This document shows positions 1-10,308 of a DNA stretch of 64,000 bases, piece by piece. The first letter of the stretch is position 1. Every line of letters begins with the position of its first letter. A program made the position numbers and the translations under genes. The stretch lies in NCBI GenBank assembly GCA_016271365.2, contig CM057453.1, positions 1,078,197,001 through 1,078,261,000 on the forward strand, in the 5' to 3' direction. The DNA is from Neoceratodus forsteri. Taxonomy: Eukaryota > Chordata > Ceratodontiformes > Ceratodontidae. Below the pieces are notes generated by a model. It saw only the letters and a program-made list of their open reading frames with translations, had not been told where the DNA came from and ran no database searches.

Positions 1-2195
1 GGGGGGCAAGGGTAAAAAACTGGTGGAGATGACAGAAGATCGCCCCTCAGCAGAGAGCAGCACCCAGACACTGGCTGGCCCAGATACTTGACACTCTGGC
101 CCGAGCATGACCAAAGGCCTGACAGCCACAAGAGGCCACAGCAGGCCTCACAATCCAAGTGGAATCATCCCTTGGAGTGCACCAGAAAGGGGGATTTAGA
201 TCACCTAGGAGATCACAAGGAAGACTGCCTGGAAATAGCACTCACTACTCCTTATTTCATGAAGAACCAGTCCCCCGGCAATCATCCCCTCCCACGAAGG
301 CCTCCGAAAGTGCTAAAATGGACATCCACCTGGTCGGGAGTTACGAGGAGGGAGCCAAGCAGTAGAGTCATTCTTGGTTGGCCACAACAGACTTTGCCAT
401 GCTGCTCCTATGACATGAGACTGCCGCTCATGCACCAGGACCCCTGACAGTGAGGCTGTGTCCTGATGATGGATCCAAAGGAGGAGGAAGGCAGAAGACA
501 TCCATGGATTTGCTCCCAGCCAAGGGAGCAGTCAGATAAGTGCAACACCCATGGGCAGTGTGACAGAGGGGACTAAAGAAGGGAGGTTAGGAGGGGTACA
601 TGGGACAAGTGGAGACCTGGACCCTGTAAGCAATCCCTAGATATTGGAGGTACTCCCCCTGGGTTGTTCTAAGTCCCTTTGGCTGACAGGCAGGACAGCA
701 TCTGTTCCTGCCCCCCCACCTGCACAACTGGAGGGGTTTTGTACAGTACCATTTGAAGTGTTTGGATATGTCTGGGAGGGGGGGGGATGACAGGTGTAGA
801 TAAGCTTACATATGGTATAGTTGTAGGTTGATCATGGATTGCAAAGGCTGTTTTGTGCACTGAAATGGGACGACATCCAGCCCCCCCATGGCTAGACACC
901 CCTCTTCAGGGGTATACTAGTGCCAGATACTTGACTCCCCTTTGTCTTCCCCACCCCCAACCCCCAGCCAGTGGACCAGTAACTGAAGGTAGGGCCAGCT
1001 TCACAACCTATATACCCTTAGCAACTGGGAAACCTGAGGCTGTGAGAACCAACAAGGAAGCATGAGGGAGATGGCCATCTGGAAGAGGACAGTGCAACAT
1101 GAACTTGGGTGGGCCAGAAGGGGATGCACGGAACCTCTGGTCTCTTAAGTGGGTAACCACATCATGGGGTAACCACATCATGGGGAAGCTGCAAGACTCC
1201 CCCCACTTCTGTCTCCTACTAACATACCTGTACAAAACAAGGGCAGATGCAGCACGATAATGAAGGACCCCCCCCCAAAGCATTAGAGCCAAACTAGGAA
1301 ATATCCTGTCTTTCAGGGCCTAGGGTAGTATCCTGTACCATGCTTGTATCTGGGTTTCCTCACCTTGGGGAGTTGGGGGGATGAATAAGGGGTGTGTGTT
1401 GTGTGGGTATGGTGATGGGTAGTCTATAGTCACTGTACAATTCAAATGAGTTGGCATATCCTTGTTTTTCAAATTTGGAAATTAACTGGCAAAAGTTGTG
1501 TGTGGAGTATTCAGAATCTGATAGAACAGTACTCTGTGGAATACTAGAAAATTCTAATTGTGCTATTTTGCAAGCAAAATGTTATTTACATATTATAAAT
1601 TCACAGTTTATGTAAACTGCTGATTCTTTTTCTGCCATCTGCAGAAAGGTATTCCATGGTTTATGTGATATGGGAAAAAGTATTCAGTGGGTTACACAGT
1701 AATACATTTCAGAATTTACCAAGGAATTTCAAATATCATTTCAGAAGCAGTAATACCATTCCACATTAATTCAGTTGGTGGAATTATGCATTCTGCACAG
1801 TCCAGATTGGCAACTCACATTATATTGTTTCTGAACACTCAACCAGCTCAAGGGCAACTTTCACAAAATATCTCACATCTCATCTGAATGACATCTGCAG
1901 TTTTGTCACAATGCTATGCAAACTGAGTTGCAATTGTTAGGCAAAAGGTTTGGTGAAGCTTTGTGCTGGTTCCAGCAATACCTATGAAACTCATTTGCAA
2001 GTGCAAAAGAACTGTTTGGGGAGAAAGTGTAATGTGAATAGTAATGTACTGTGAGGGCCAGGAACCCAAAGACAGAGTACTGTACATGATGTGAGGTGTG
2101 GTATTAAAAAAGACTTCTGAGTAGAGAGATCCAGGGTTTATAATAGCACACACCTTTAAGCAGTCAGTGCAATGTACCAGGGCAGAAGGGAGATC
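1..2195. other. No recognisable gene or element
   Basis: The open frames here are short (under 120 codons), overlap on both strands and show no domain, codon bias or splice pattern I recognise. The first 1.3 kb is richer in G and C with runs of C or G (for example near 780, 1,270 and 1,375); from 1.4 kb it becomes AT-rich. An 18-bp direct duplication (GTAACCACATCATGGGG type) sits at about 1,151-1,184. I see nothing else. Confidence 0.6.
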
Positions 2196-2560
2196 AAATA
2201 GAATAATGGGGTAACAGGTAGGGACATCAGCAACACAAAAAAGGAGGGGATCCTGCTCATGTACCTATTTCTGGTGTGATCTCACTTGGAATACTGTGAC
2301 CAATTATGGAGTCTTCACTTGAGGATGAATAGAGATATTGTAAAGGTGGTGCAGCAGATGAGGGTTACCTAACTGATACAGGGGACAGCAAAAGAAGTCC
2401 TATGAGGAAAGGCTTGAAGAACTCAAAATGTAAATGCTGGAGGTCAGGAGTGATGGAGGAGACATGACAGAAATGTACAAATTTTTACAGGTATAAACAC
2501 AGTATGCAGCAAGGAACTGGTCTGGTTGAGTATCTTGGCTCAAGTTTATGCCTCACAACT
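2196..2560 (+). mobile_element. Decayed CR1/L3-like LINE fragment
   Basis: Broken translation on the plus strand resembles the region downstream of the reverse transcriptase in CR1/L3 LINEs: a tract like LEYCDQLWSLHLRMNRDI (around 2,285-2,340), then a stretch like the usual 'LEEVQKRATK' and 'GDMIEVYKYL' segments, with many stops and frame changes. This matches the segment that is much clearer at 26.9-27.8 kb on the minus strand. It is a 5'-truncated, old copy; whether it is L3 or CR1 cannot be decided by eye. Confidence 0.5.
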
Positions 2561-2675
2561 CACCAAGGGCATGTGTTAATTAAGCAATAATAGATAATGG
2601 AATGGTATGTCATGGAATATTGTAACACCTTAGGTGTGTTGTGAGGCACGAGGTAAGGCTGAGTGCCTTCAACCA
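2530..2675. repeat. Inverted repeat of a GCCTCACAAC motif
   Basis: A segment at about 2,535-2,575 (TTGGCTCAAG, then GCCTCACAAC, then ACCAAGGG) is repeated in inverted orientation at about 2,627-2,672 (CCTTAGG, GTTGTGAGGC, GTAAGGCTGAGTGCC). The same sequence recurs on the plus strand at about 10,253-10,305, next to the TIR element there. It is probably a small dispersed repeat; the family is unknown. Confidence 0.4.
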
Positions 2676-3019
2676 CCCAAGAAGTCCCATGATGTACAGT
2701 ACCACATCCTGGAGTGTATTATTACGACTATAAAATGGCCCTAAAGTGTTAGTAAATGACTGATATCGGAAGTCAGTTTTAGACCATGATGATATTCTGA
2801 GATGTCAAAGAGTGCTTCAGCCAGTCAGCTTCCAGGATTTCTCCTCTCCATTTTATAATCCAGCATATAAAATGGATTGGCAAAACACACACAAATACAG
2901 AAACTCCATTGGCTGAAATGCATCACCTGACCACAGATTACTGCAACACCACCACAGGCTACCCTACTGAACTATAGCTAACCTTAAACAAGCATTTGTC
3001 AATGCCGAATGTTGATTGC

Positions 3020-6000
3020 ATTGGTCCGTTGAACTCGCTCACTGCCCCTGTGTCACTCACTCATTCAGTTTCTCCTGGTGCTGCAGTCTGGTCTTTTGTA
3101 CTGGGCTCCTGCCTGCATTGGCATGTTTTTCTGCCCACAAAGAAATCTGCAGCTGTCCCGGCAGAGCTCTGTTGAGGTGGGTCACTCCACCTCTCCTACT
3201 CACTCATTCTGTTTCTGCTGGAGCTACAGGCTTACCTTTTGTACTGGGCTCCCACCTCTTTTGGTGGCTTCTTCTGCCCACAAAGAAATCTGCAGCAGTT
3301 CTGACACAGGTCCGTTGAGCTCGCTCACTCTCTCACTGGCTCATTGTGTTTCTCCCGGTGCTGCAGGCTGCCATTTTGTACTGGTCTTCTGCCTGTGTTG
3401 GCAGAAACTGACCTTTTTCTGCCCACAAAGAAATCCGCACCTGTACAGACAGAGCTTTGGTGAGGTCGCTCACTCTGCCTGTCTCACTCGCTCATTCTGT
3501 TTCTCCTGGTGCTGCAAGCTGCTCTTTTGTACTGGAATTCTGCCTGCATTGGCATGTTTTGCTGCCCACAAAGAACTCTGCAGCTGTCCCGACAGAGTTC
3601 TGTTGAGGTGGGTCACTCCCCCTCTCTCACTCATCTTTCTGTTTCTGGTGGTGCTGCAGGCTACCCTGTTGTACTGGGCTCCTGCCTCTGTTGGCGGATT
3701 TTTCTGCCCACAAAGAAATCAGCAGCAGTCCTGACACAGGTCCATTGAGGTAGCTCCCTTCCCCTCTCTCACTCGCTCATTCCATTTCTGCTGGCACTGC
3801 AGGCTGGCCTTTTGTACTGGGCTCCTGCCTGCATTGCCGCCTTTTTCTGCCCACAAAGAAATCCACAGCAGTCACAATAGAGCTCCATTGAGCTCGCTCA
3901 CTCCCCCTTTCTTATTCGCTCATTGCGTTTCTCCTGACACTGCTGGCTGCCCTTTTGTACTGGGTTTCTGCCTGCGTTGGCACCTTTTTCTGCCCACAAA
4001 GAAATCTGCAGCTGTCCTGACAGAGCTCTGGTGAGGTCGCTTTCTCCGCCTGTCTAACTTGCTCATTCTGTTTTTCCTGGCACTGCAGGCTGCCATTTTG
4101 TAGTGGTCTCCTACCTCTGTTGGTGCCTTTTTCTGCCCACAAAGAAATCTGCAGCAGTCCCGACAGAGCTCCGTTAAGCTTGTTCACTCACTCCCCCTCT
4201 CTCACTCGCTCATTCCATTTCTGTCAGTGCTGCAGGCTGCCCTTTTGTACTGGGCTCTTGCCTGCATTGCCGCCTTCTTCTGGCCACAAAGAAATCTGCA
4301 GCAGTCACGATAGAGCTCTGTTGAGCTCATTCACTCACTCCCCCTCTCTCACTTGTCCATTCTGTTTCTTCCGCCGCTGCAAGCTGCACTTTTGTACTGG
4401 GCCCCAGCTTGCATTGCTGCCTTTTTCTGCCCACAAAGAAATCTGCAGCAGTCCCAACAGAGCTCCGTTGAGCTCACTCACTCCCCCCTCCCTCACTAGC
4501 TCATTCTGCATCTCCTGCTACTGCAGGCTGCCCTTTTGTACTGGGTTCCTGCCTGCATTGCCGGCTTTGTCTGCCCACAAAGACATCTGCAGCAGTCCCG
4601 ACACAGCTCCATTGAGGTCACTTACTCCCCCTCTCTCACTCGCTGATTCCGTTTCTGCCAGGGCTGCAGGCTGGCCTTTTGTACTGTACTCCTGCCTACA
4701 TTGCCGCCTTTTCCTGCCCACTAAGAAACCCGCAGCAGTCATGATAGACCTCCATTGAGCTCGCTCACTCTCCCTCTCTCACTCACTCATTCTGTTTCTC
4801 CCAGCGCTGCAGGCTGCCTTTTTGTACTGGGCTCCTGCCTGTGTTGGCACCTTTTCCTGCCCACAAAGAAATCCGCAGCTGTCATGACAGAGCTCCATTG
4901 AGGTTGCTAACTCCCCCTGTCTCATTTGCTAATTCTGTTTCTCCAGGTGCTGCAGGCCACCCTTTTTTACTGGGCTTCTGCCTCTTTTGGCATTTTTTTC
5001 TGCCCTCAAAGCAATCTGCAGCAGTCCCGACAGAGCTCCGTTGGCCTCACTCACTCCCCCTCTCTCACTCATTCTGTTTCTGCCGGTGCTGCAGGCTGCC
5101 TTTTTGTACTGGGCTCCTGCCTCTGTTAGCATTTTTTTCTGACCACAAAGAAATCTACAGCAGTCATGATAGAGCTCCACTGAGCTCGCTCACTCACTCC
5201 CCCTCTCTCACTCGTTGGTTCTGTTTCTCCCACCACTGTGGGCTGCCATTTTGTACTGGGCCCCTGCATGCATTGCTGCCCTTTTCTGTCCACAAAGAAA
5301 TCCACAGCAGTCCCAACAGAGCTCTGCTGAGCTCATTCACTCCCCCTCCCTCACTCGCTCATTCTGTTTCTCTCGCTGCTGTATGCTGCCCTTCTGTACT
5401 GGGTTCCTGCCTGCACTGGTGTTTTTTTCTGCCCACAAAGACATTTGCAGCAGTTCCGACACAGCTCTGTTGAGCTTGCTCACTCCCCTTCTCTCACTCG
5501 CTCATTCCGTTTCTGCTGGTGCTGCAGGCTGGCCTTTTGTACTGGGCTCCTGCTTGCATTGCCACCTTTTTCTGCTTGCAAAGAAATCTGCAGCAGTCAC
5601 GACTGACCTCCATTGAGCTCGCTTACTCCCCCTCTCACTCGCTCATTCTGTTTCTCCCGGCACTGCAGGCTGCCCTTTTGTACTGGGCTCCTGCCTACAC
5701 TGGTACCTTTTCCTGCCCACAAAGAAATCCGCAGCTGTCCTGACAGAGCTCCGTTGAGGTACCTCACTCCCCCTGTCTCACTTGCTCATTCTATTTCTCA
5801 AGGCGCTGCAGGCTGCCCTTTTGTACTGGACTCCTGCCTCTGTCTGCATCTTTTTCTGCCCTCAAAGAAATCTGCAGCAGTCATAACAGAGTTCCGTTGG
5901 CCTCACTCACTCCCCCTGTCATGCTTGCTCATTTCATTTCTGCCGGTGCTGCAGGCTGCCCTTCTGTACTGGGACCCTGCCTGCATTGCCACCGTTTTCT

Positions 6001-6340
6001 GCCCACAAAGAAATCTGCAGCAGTCATGATAGAGCTCCGTTGAGTTCACTCATTCCCCCTCTGTCACCTGCTCATTCTGTTTCTCTCACCTCTGCAGGCT
6101 GCCCTCTTGTACTCAGCCCCTGCATGGATTGCTGCCTTTTCCTGCAGCAGTCCCAACAGAGCTCCGTTGAGCTCACTCACTCCCCCTCCCTCACTCACTT
6201 GCTCTGTGTCTCCCGACACTACAGGCTGCCCTTTTGTACTGGGCTCCTGCCTTCATTGTCACCTTTTCCTGCCCTCAAAGAAATCCACAGCAGTCCTGAC
6301 AGAGCTCAGTTAAGCTCAGTCAATCCTCCCAGTCGCTCAA
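3020..6340. repeat. 143-bp satellite array, about 23 monomers
   Basis: The motif GCCCACAAAGAAATC recurs with steps of 142-147 bp, for example at 3,133, 3,275, 3,421, 3,564, 3,706, 3,849, 3,992, 4,135 and 4,573. Each monomer also carries CTCACTCGCTCATTCTG, TGCAGGCTGCC and TTTTGTACTGGG. Long plus-strand open frames (up to 218 codons) through the array are repeats of the same peptide in shifting frames (143 is not a multiple of 3), so they are not genes. From about 4,300 the monomer variants follow a six-monomer order, a higher-order repeat of about 858 bp. One monomer near 6,143 has lost about 16 bp. Confidence 0.9.
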
Positions 6341-6348
6341 TGCTAATC

Positions 6349-7600
6349 TGTCCCAAACACTGATTTCCAACAGTGACTGCAGTATTCTGTGCTGGAAGCG
6401 TGGAAACACATTTCGGCCAGGATGTGAAAAATGACAGCTGTACTGTTCATAAGGAGGTGTGAACAAATGCGAATATTGAAAATCTGGCATGAAAATATTA
6501 CTAATTTGCAAACCTACAAGGGTGCGTGGAACCTTCATAACACACACTCGTAACACAGTCATTTTATGGAGTTTCATCACGAAATTTTCAACATAGACAT
6601 TTCAGTACCTCTGCTCATGAACACTGTCAGTGTGATTTTCTTAATATGTCCTGAACACTGATTTCCCACAGCGATCATGCTATTGTGTGCCGGAAAAGCG
6701 AAAACACATTTCGGCCAGGACATGAAAAATGACAGCTGCACTGTTCATAAGGAGGTGTGGCAAAATGGCAATGCTGAAAATCTGGAGTAAAAATACTGCA
6801 AGGTTGCAAAGGTACAAGCATGCATGGAAACTGTGCAATGCACATTCATAACACACTCATTTTATGGACTTTCGTCACCAGATTTTCAACATAGGCATTT
6901 TAGGACCTCTGTTGATGAACAGTGTCACTGTCATTTTCATAATGTGTCCTGAACACAGATTTTCCACAGCGACCATGCTATTCTGCGCCAGAACTGGGAA
7001 AACACATTTTGGCCAGGATGTGAGAAATGACAGCTGTACTGTTGATAAGAATGTGCAGAACAATGGCAATGTTGAAAATCTGGAGTGAAAATATTATAAA
7101 TTCATGAAGTTATGAGCACGTGTGCAAACTGCTCAACGCACACTCGTAACGCCATCATTTTATGGAGTATTATCACCAAATTTACACCATAGGCATTTTT
7201 GGACATCTGCTCATGAACAGTACCACTGTCATTTTCTTAATCTGTCCTGAACACTGATTTCCCACAGTGACCATGCTATTCTGCGTCAGAAGTGCGAAAA
7301 CACATTTCGGCCAGGATATGGAAAATAATGGCTGCACTGTTCACAAGCAGGTCTGAAGAAATGCCAATGTTGAAAATCTGGCGTGAAAATATTGCAATTT
7401 TGCAAAGTTATGAGTGTGCATAGCAACTGCACAACGCATGCTCGTAAAACAGTCATTCTTTGGAAATTTGCAGTATAGGCTTTTTGAGAGCCCACCTCAT
7501 AAACACTAACACTGTCATTTTGTTTATCAGTCCCAAAAGGGGATTCTGCACAGTGACCGTGAAATCACCTTTCAGGACTGAATAAAACCATGACAGTGCC
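6349..7600. repeat. 298-bp tandem repeats of composite copy A
   Basis: The phrase TGTCC-(T/C)-GAACACTGATTTCC starts at 6,349, 6,647, 6,945 and 7,243, exactly 298 bp apart, with a shorter fifth unit near 7,529. Each unit contains CACATTTCGGCCAGGA, ATGACAGCTG, GTTCATAAGGAGGTG, GAAAATCTGG and TTTTCAACATAGGCATTTT. The same unit occurs at 50.3-51.48 kb (inverted) and 53.29-54.8 kb. Confidence 0.85.
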
Positions 7601-7659
7601 AGAATTCATGAGGAGGGGTCCAAAAAACCCCATGTTGAAAATTTGGTGCCAAAATTCTG

Positions 7660-7812
7660 AAAAATGCCTGAGATATGCATCAAAGTTGAAAAAACCCTAT
7701 TTATTCCATTATACAGCTTACCGGCACTTCCTCAGTTCGCGTTCGGCTTTGAAGAATGCAGATGTATTCTTGGTCCACGAAGATCATCACGCTGGACTCG
7801 GAGGTAAGTATG
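7660..7812 (+). promoter_or_regulatory. Conserved block: TATA-like run and splice-donor match
   Basis: This stretch closely matches 54,893-55,054 (plus) and 50,155-50,300 (minus). It holds CCCTATTTATTCC (7,695-7,707), then TTATACAGCTTACCGGCA, and ends in AGGTAAGTAT (7,802-7,811), which pairs with ten bases of the U1 snRNA 5' end. Pyrimidine-rich AG sites follow at 7,899 and 7,937. The sequence therefore looks like a promoter, first exon and intron start. No coding exon is attached, so a role in transcription or splicing is an inference. The TATA-like run is lost in copy B, whereas the splice-donor match is kept in all three. Confidence 0.45.
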
Positions 7813-7944
7813 GGATAGGGGTGTGGGAGGCAGGTGTGCAGTGGGTGGGTGCGGTTGGGGAGGAGGGAAGACTGCCAAGGAACGCGTATTTCTTTACAGG
7901 TAAAAAATGACACGAAGACTGTTTTTTTGATTTACAGGGGCATA

Positions 7945-8320
7945 TGGCATGCTGGGGTGGGCTCCAGTGTGCCAATGGAGTCTTCTGTTTGGGGGAGCAG
8001 CTGTAGCTGACTGGGGATTGGGCACCCCCATTGGCACACAAGAAAAGGGGGGGTGTTACATTATGCCAAAGGGGATTGGGCAACCCTGTCAGCACACAAC
8101 AAAAGGGGGGGTGACATTATGCCAACAGGGACTGGGCATCCCATTGGCAGACAACATTGAGAGGGGGTTACATAATGCCAACGAGGAGTGGGCTCCTCCA
8201 TTGGCAACATAAACCATATGGCACTGAAGCCGACAGGGATTGGGGCCCTCGTCGGCAAACAAACACGGTTGGGGGGGGCACATGCTGCTGAGGGGGATTG
8301 GGCACCCCCTCGGCGGAGGG
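7945..8320. repeat. Hairpin array of copy A, about 58-bp spacing
   Basis: Six or seven short palindromes, each about 30 nt, are spaced roughly 55-58 bp apart and joined by AAAAGGGGGGGT and ATTATG linkers. Examples: GCCAAC-GAGGAG-TGGG-CTCCTCC-ATTGGC near 8,177 and GCCGACAGGG-ATTGGGG-CCCTCGTCGGC near 8,230. The stems differ between units yet stay paired, while the loop stays close to ATTGGGCA or GTGGGCT. Copies B and C carry the same kind of array. Confidence 0.7.
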
Positions 8321-8699
8321 GGTTCATATTGTTTGAGAACACGGTGGCAAGCCACCGCCATGTTCACAAACAATATCAGTGTTTCAAAGTTCTGCCCTGC
8401 AATGATGGGTTGCTCCCTCATTACAGCGAATGGCTGGCGCTACCATGACAAGGCGGCCCCTGATTGCAGTGGCTAAAATGTTAGAAAGTTGTGGCACACT
8501 GGCTGAACTGGTGTCAGCAGCAGTGTGCCATGGCATTGGGGGAAGTGGGCCAAGCCTTTACAGGCTGTGGGGGCATTGGCCACAACTGTGCTGTGCCTCC
8601 ACAACCTGCTTCTGGAGAAAGCAGCTGCAATATGTTTCTTGTGCATGCGTGCAATCAACATAAAAAGCCTTTGTACTTAAAACTAATCAACCCCCCCCA

Positions 8700-8893
8700 A
8701 GAAAAGGGAAATTGTTTAACCAGGAAAGGCACACTAAGCCAGAGCCTGTTTCCAGGAGCAACCTAGGAGCACAAAGAAGTTAAGTGACTTGCTCAAGGTC
8801 ACACAGTATGCAAGTGGGGGCCATGGGATTCAAACCCAGATCTCCAGGTTTGCAACTCAGTGCCCTAAACCACAGATCTATACTGCTTCCTAC
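8700..8893 (-). mobile_element. SINE with MIR-like core and L2-type tail
   Basis: Read on the minus strand it has a tRNA-like B-box region (GGTTTGAATCC type), the MIR-like core TGTGTGACCTTGAGCAAGT, and a tail with AGGTTGCTCCTGGAAACAGG then GCTTAGTGTGCCTTTCC. The tail also ends the SINE at 37.6 kb and resembles the 3' end of the L2-type LINE at 45.3 kb. SINEs of this sort are copied by the LINE whose tail they share. Confidence 0.65.
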
Positions 8894-8895
8894 TG

Positions 8896-10250
8896 AAACT
8901 GAAGCAACAGTTATTATTGTCACAATTTCAAAGAAGCACAAACAAACCTGTTTCAGAAACCCATCAAAACTAATGATATACCAAAACCCAGTTTCATAAT
9001 GTTCGAACATCTCACAATAAGTAAACTGGCTTGATTACTATTTTGATGATGGCACTGACATTCAGATTAAAACAAACTAAAGTATCTTGAAACTGATGAA
9101 GCAAATCAAAGAGAAAGTCAGCATCTAAGAATTAAACTGCAGTTTATTTAAAGCAGCAGTATTTATTATTTATTTTTTTAACAAACATATATTACTGACA
9201 TCCTTAGGTTCTTCCTTGTTGTATTATTAGTTTTCTCAGCTATTTTAAACTAGCCTTTTAGCTTATTTTATAATTAAATGACTTACTTCACTAAGGATGA
9301 CTGCCACTCACAATTTTTAAAAATCTCTCCTTCTGAGGCTATCTGTTGAATGTGTATGGTAAAATCTTACTGTTGATGTACAGTATTAGGATGTACTAGC
9401 ATGTGATTCTGATAGTAAATAGCACAGCACTGTACTAAGATATTCAATTTGTTCATGGCAGGCATGGCACGGGAACAAGGAGTTTTTAAATCTTCAAAAT
9501 CCCATATATTAGTTCAGGAAAAAATGAAAGAAAAAAAGAAAAATATGTACACTGATATATTTCCAAGAAAAACCTTATTGTTGAAAAAAAAAACTATAGG
9601 GTGACTAACAAAAATTGCTGCTTGAAACAACAGTCACAGAAATTATTACTTTTCACTCCAGGTACTTTTACTTACTTTATTTAACATATTCTTGAACAAA
9701 TAAAAGTAGATACCATGCTGTACATTAATGTAGTACTTTACTGAAGGGTTAAATTGGAAGGAAACAATAAAAATCTTTCTTTTCATCCGCAGAAAGACTC
9801 ATAAGACTTCATTTTTTTTTTCACTTATCCATTTTATAAATGCAATAAATCACAACAGGGCATAGGTATATCCCTCATTGGTATACCCCCCCCAACTGTG
9901 ACATCAATACAGCAAACTATGTTGATGCCAACGAAATACCGACTACAATGACAGGTCACTGTTTTGGTGCACCAAAGACCCAGGCACACTGTCTCTCGGT
10001 CCTGCACCCCCTTCCCGAATCAACTCTGACTCAGAGTTGATTAGATTATAGAATGGGGTGTGTGGAGGACAGAGCCCCCCCTCATGGGTGGTTCAGAGGG
10101 CAAATCCCCCCCTTCCCAATAGAAACAGAGACTGGGAGTCTTTCAGGATTATGTCATCCGCAACTTGTGGGCGACATAAATTCCATCGCTGTGATGCCAG
10201 TTGACGAAATTGTTGTCAAACCGGCATTGTAGAACCTCAGGCATTAATGT
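8896..10250. other. AT-rich stretch without recognised features
   Basis: No open frame of note and no repeat I recognise up to about 9,870. From 9,870 to 10,250 the sequence is richer in C and G, includes runs of C, and holds a perfect 25-nt palindrome at 10,018-10,042 (listed separately). Confidence 0.5.
10018..10042. repeat. Perfect palindrome, 12-bp arms
   Basis: The arm AATCAACTCTGA is followed by one C and then its exact reverse complement TCAGAGTTGATT. The single-base centre makes this a near-perfect dyad. Its function is unknown; it may be the centre of a small foldback element. Confidence 0.8.
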
Positions 10251-10308
10251 ATTCCTTGGGTGGTTGTAAGGGCACTCAGCCTTCAGACTTATGCCTCACA
10301 ACCACCAG

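Larger units (their letters stand above)
2987..8666 (+). mobile_element. Composite element family, copy A (unclassified)
   Basis: This is one of three related elements in the window (others at 49,609-51,545 minus and 52,733-55,762 plus). All begin with AACAAGCATTTGTCAATGCC, which can fold on itself (GCATT/AATGC), and end in or near CAACATAAAAA. In A and B this follows a TTGCAC-ATGC-GTGCAA-type hairpin; in C it is weaker. Internal order in copy A: about 23 copies of a 143-bp satellite, four and a half 298-bp units, a conserved block with a TATA-like run and an AGGTAAGTAT splice-donor match, polypyrimidine-AG sites, an array of short hairpins, then a tail of about 330 bp. No transposase or polymerase is visible, so it appears non-autonomous. 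No target duplication is certain. A Helitron-like or foldback origin is possible but unproven. Confidence 0.6.

Noticed and set aside
3016..6363. Long plus-strand open frames (up to 218 codons) through the satellite
   Set aside because: They repeat the same peptide in different frames every 143 bp, with no start context or conservation other than the repeat. They are artefacts of the satellite.
6349..7600. CRISPR array suggested by regular repeats
   Set aside because: Whole units of 298 bp are repeated, there are no short identical repeats with unique spacers, and the DNA is vertebrate.
2987..8666. Composite element as a Helitron
   Set aside because: A 3' hairpin is present in A and B, but the 5' TC and 3' CTRR ends and an A-T insertion site are not seen, so the class is left open.
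8770..8893. tRNA gene suggested by A- and B-box-like sequence
   Set aside because: The cloverleaf cannot be drawn and the rest matches a SINE with a MIR-like core.
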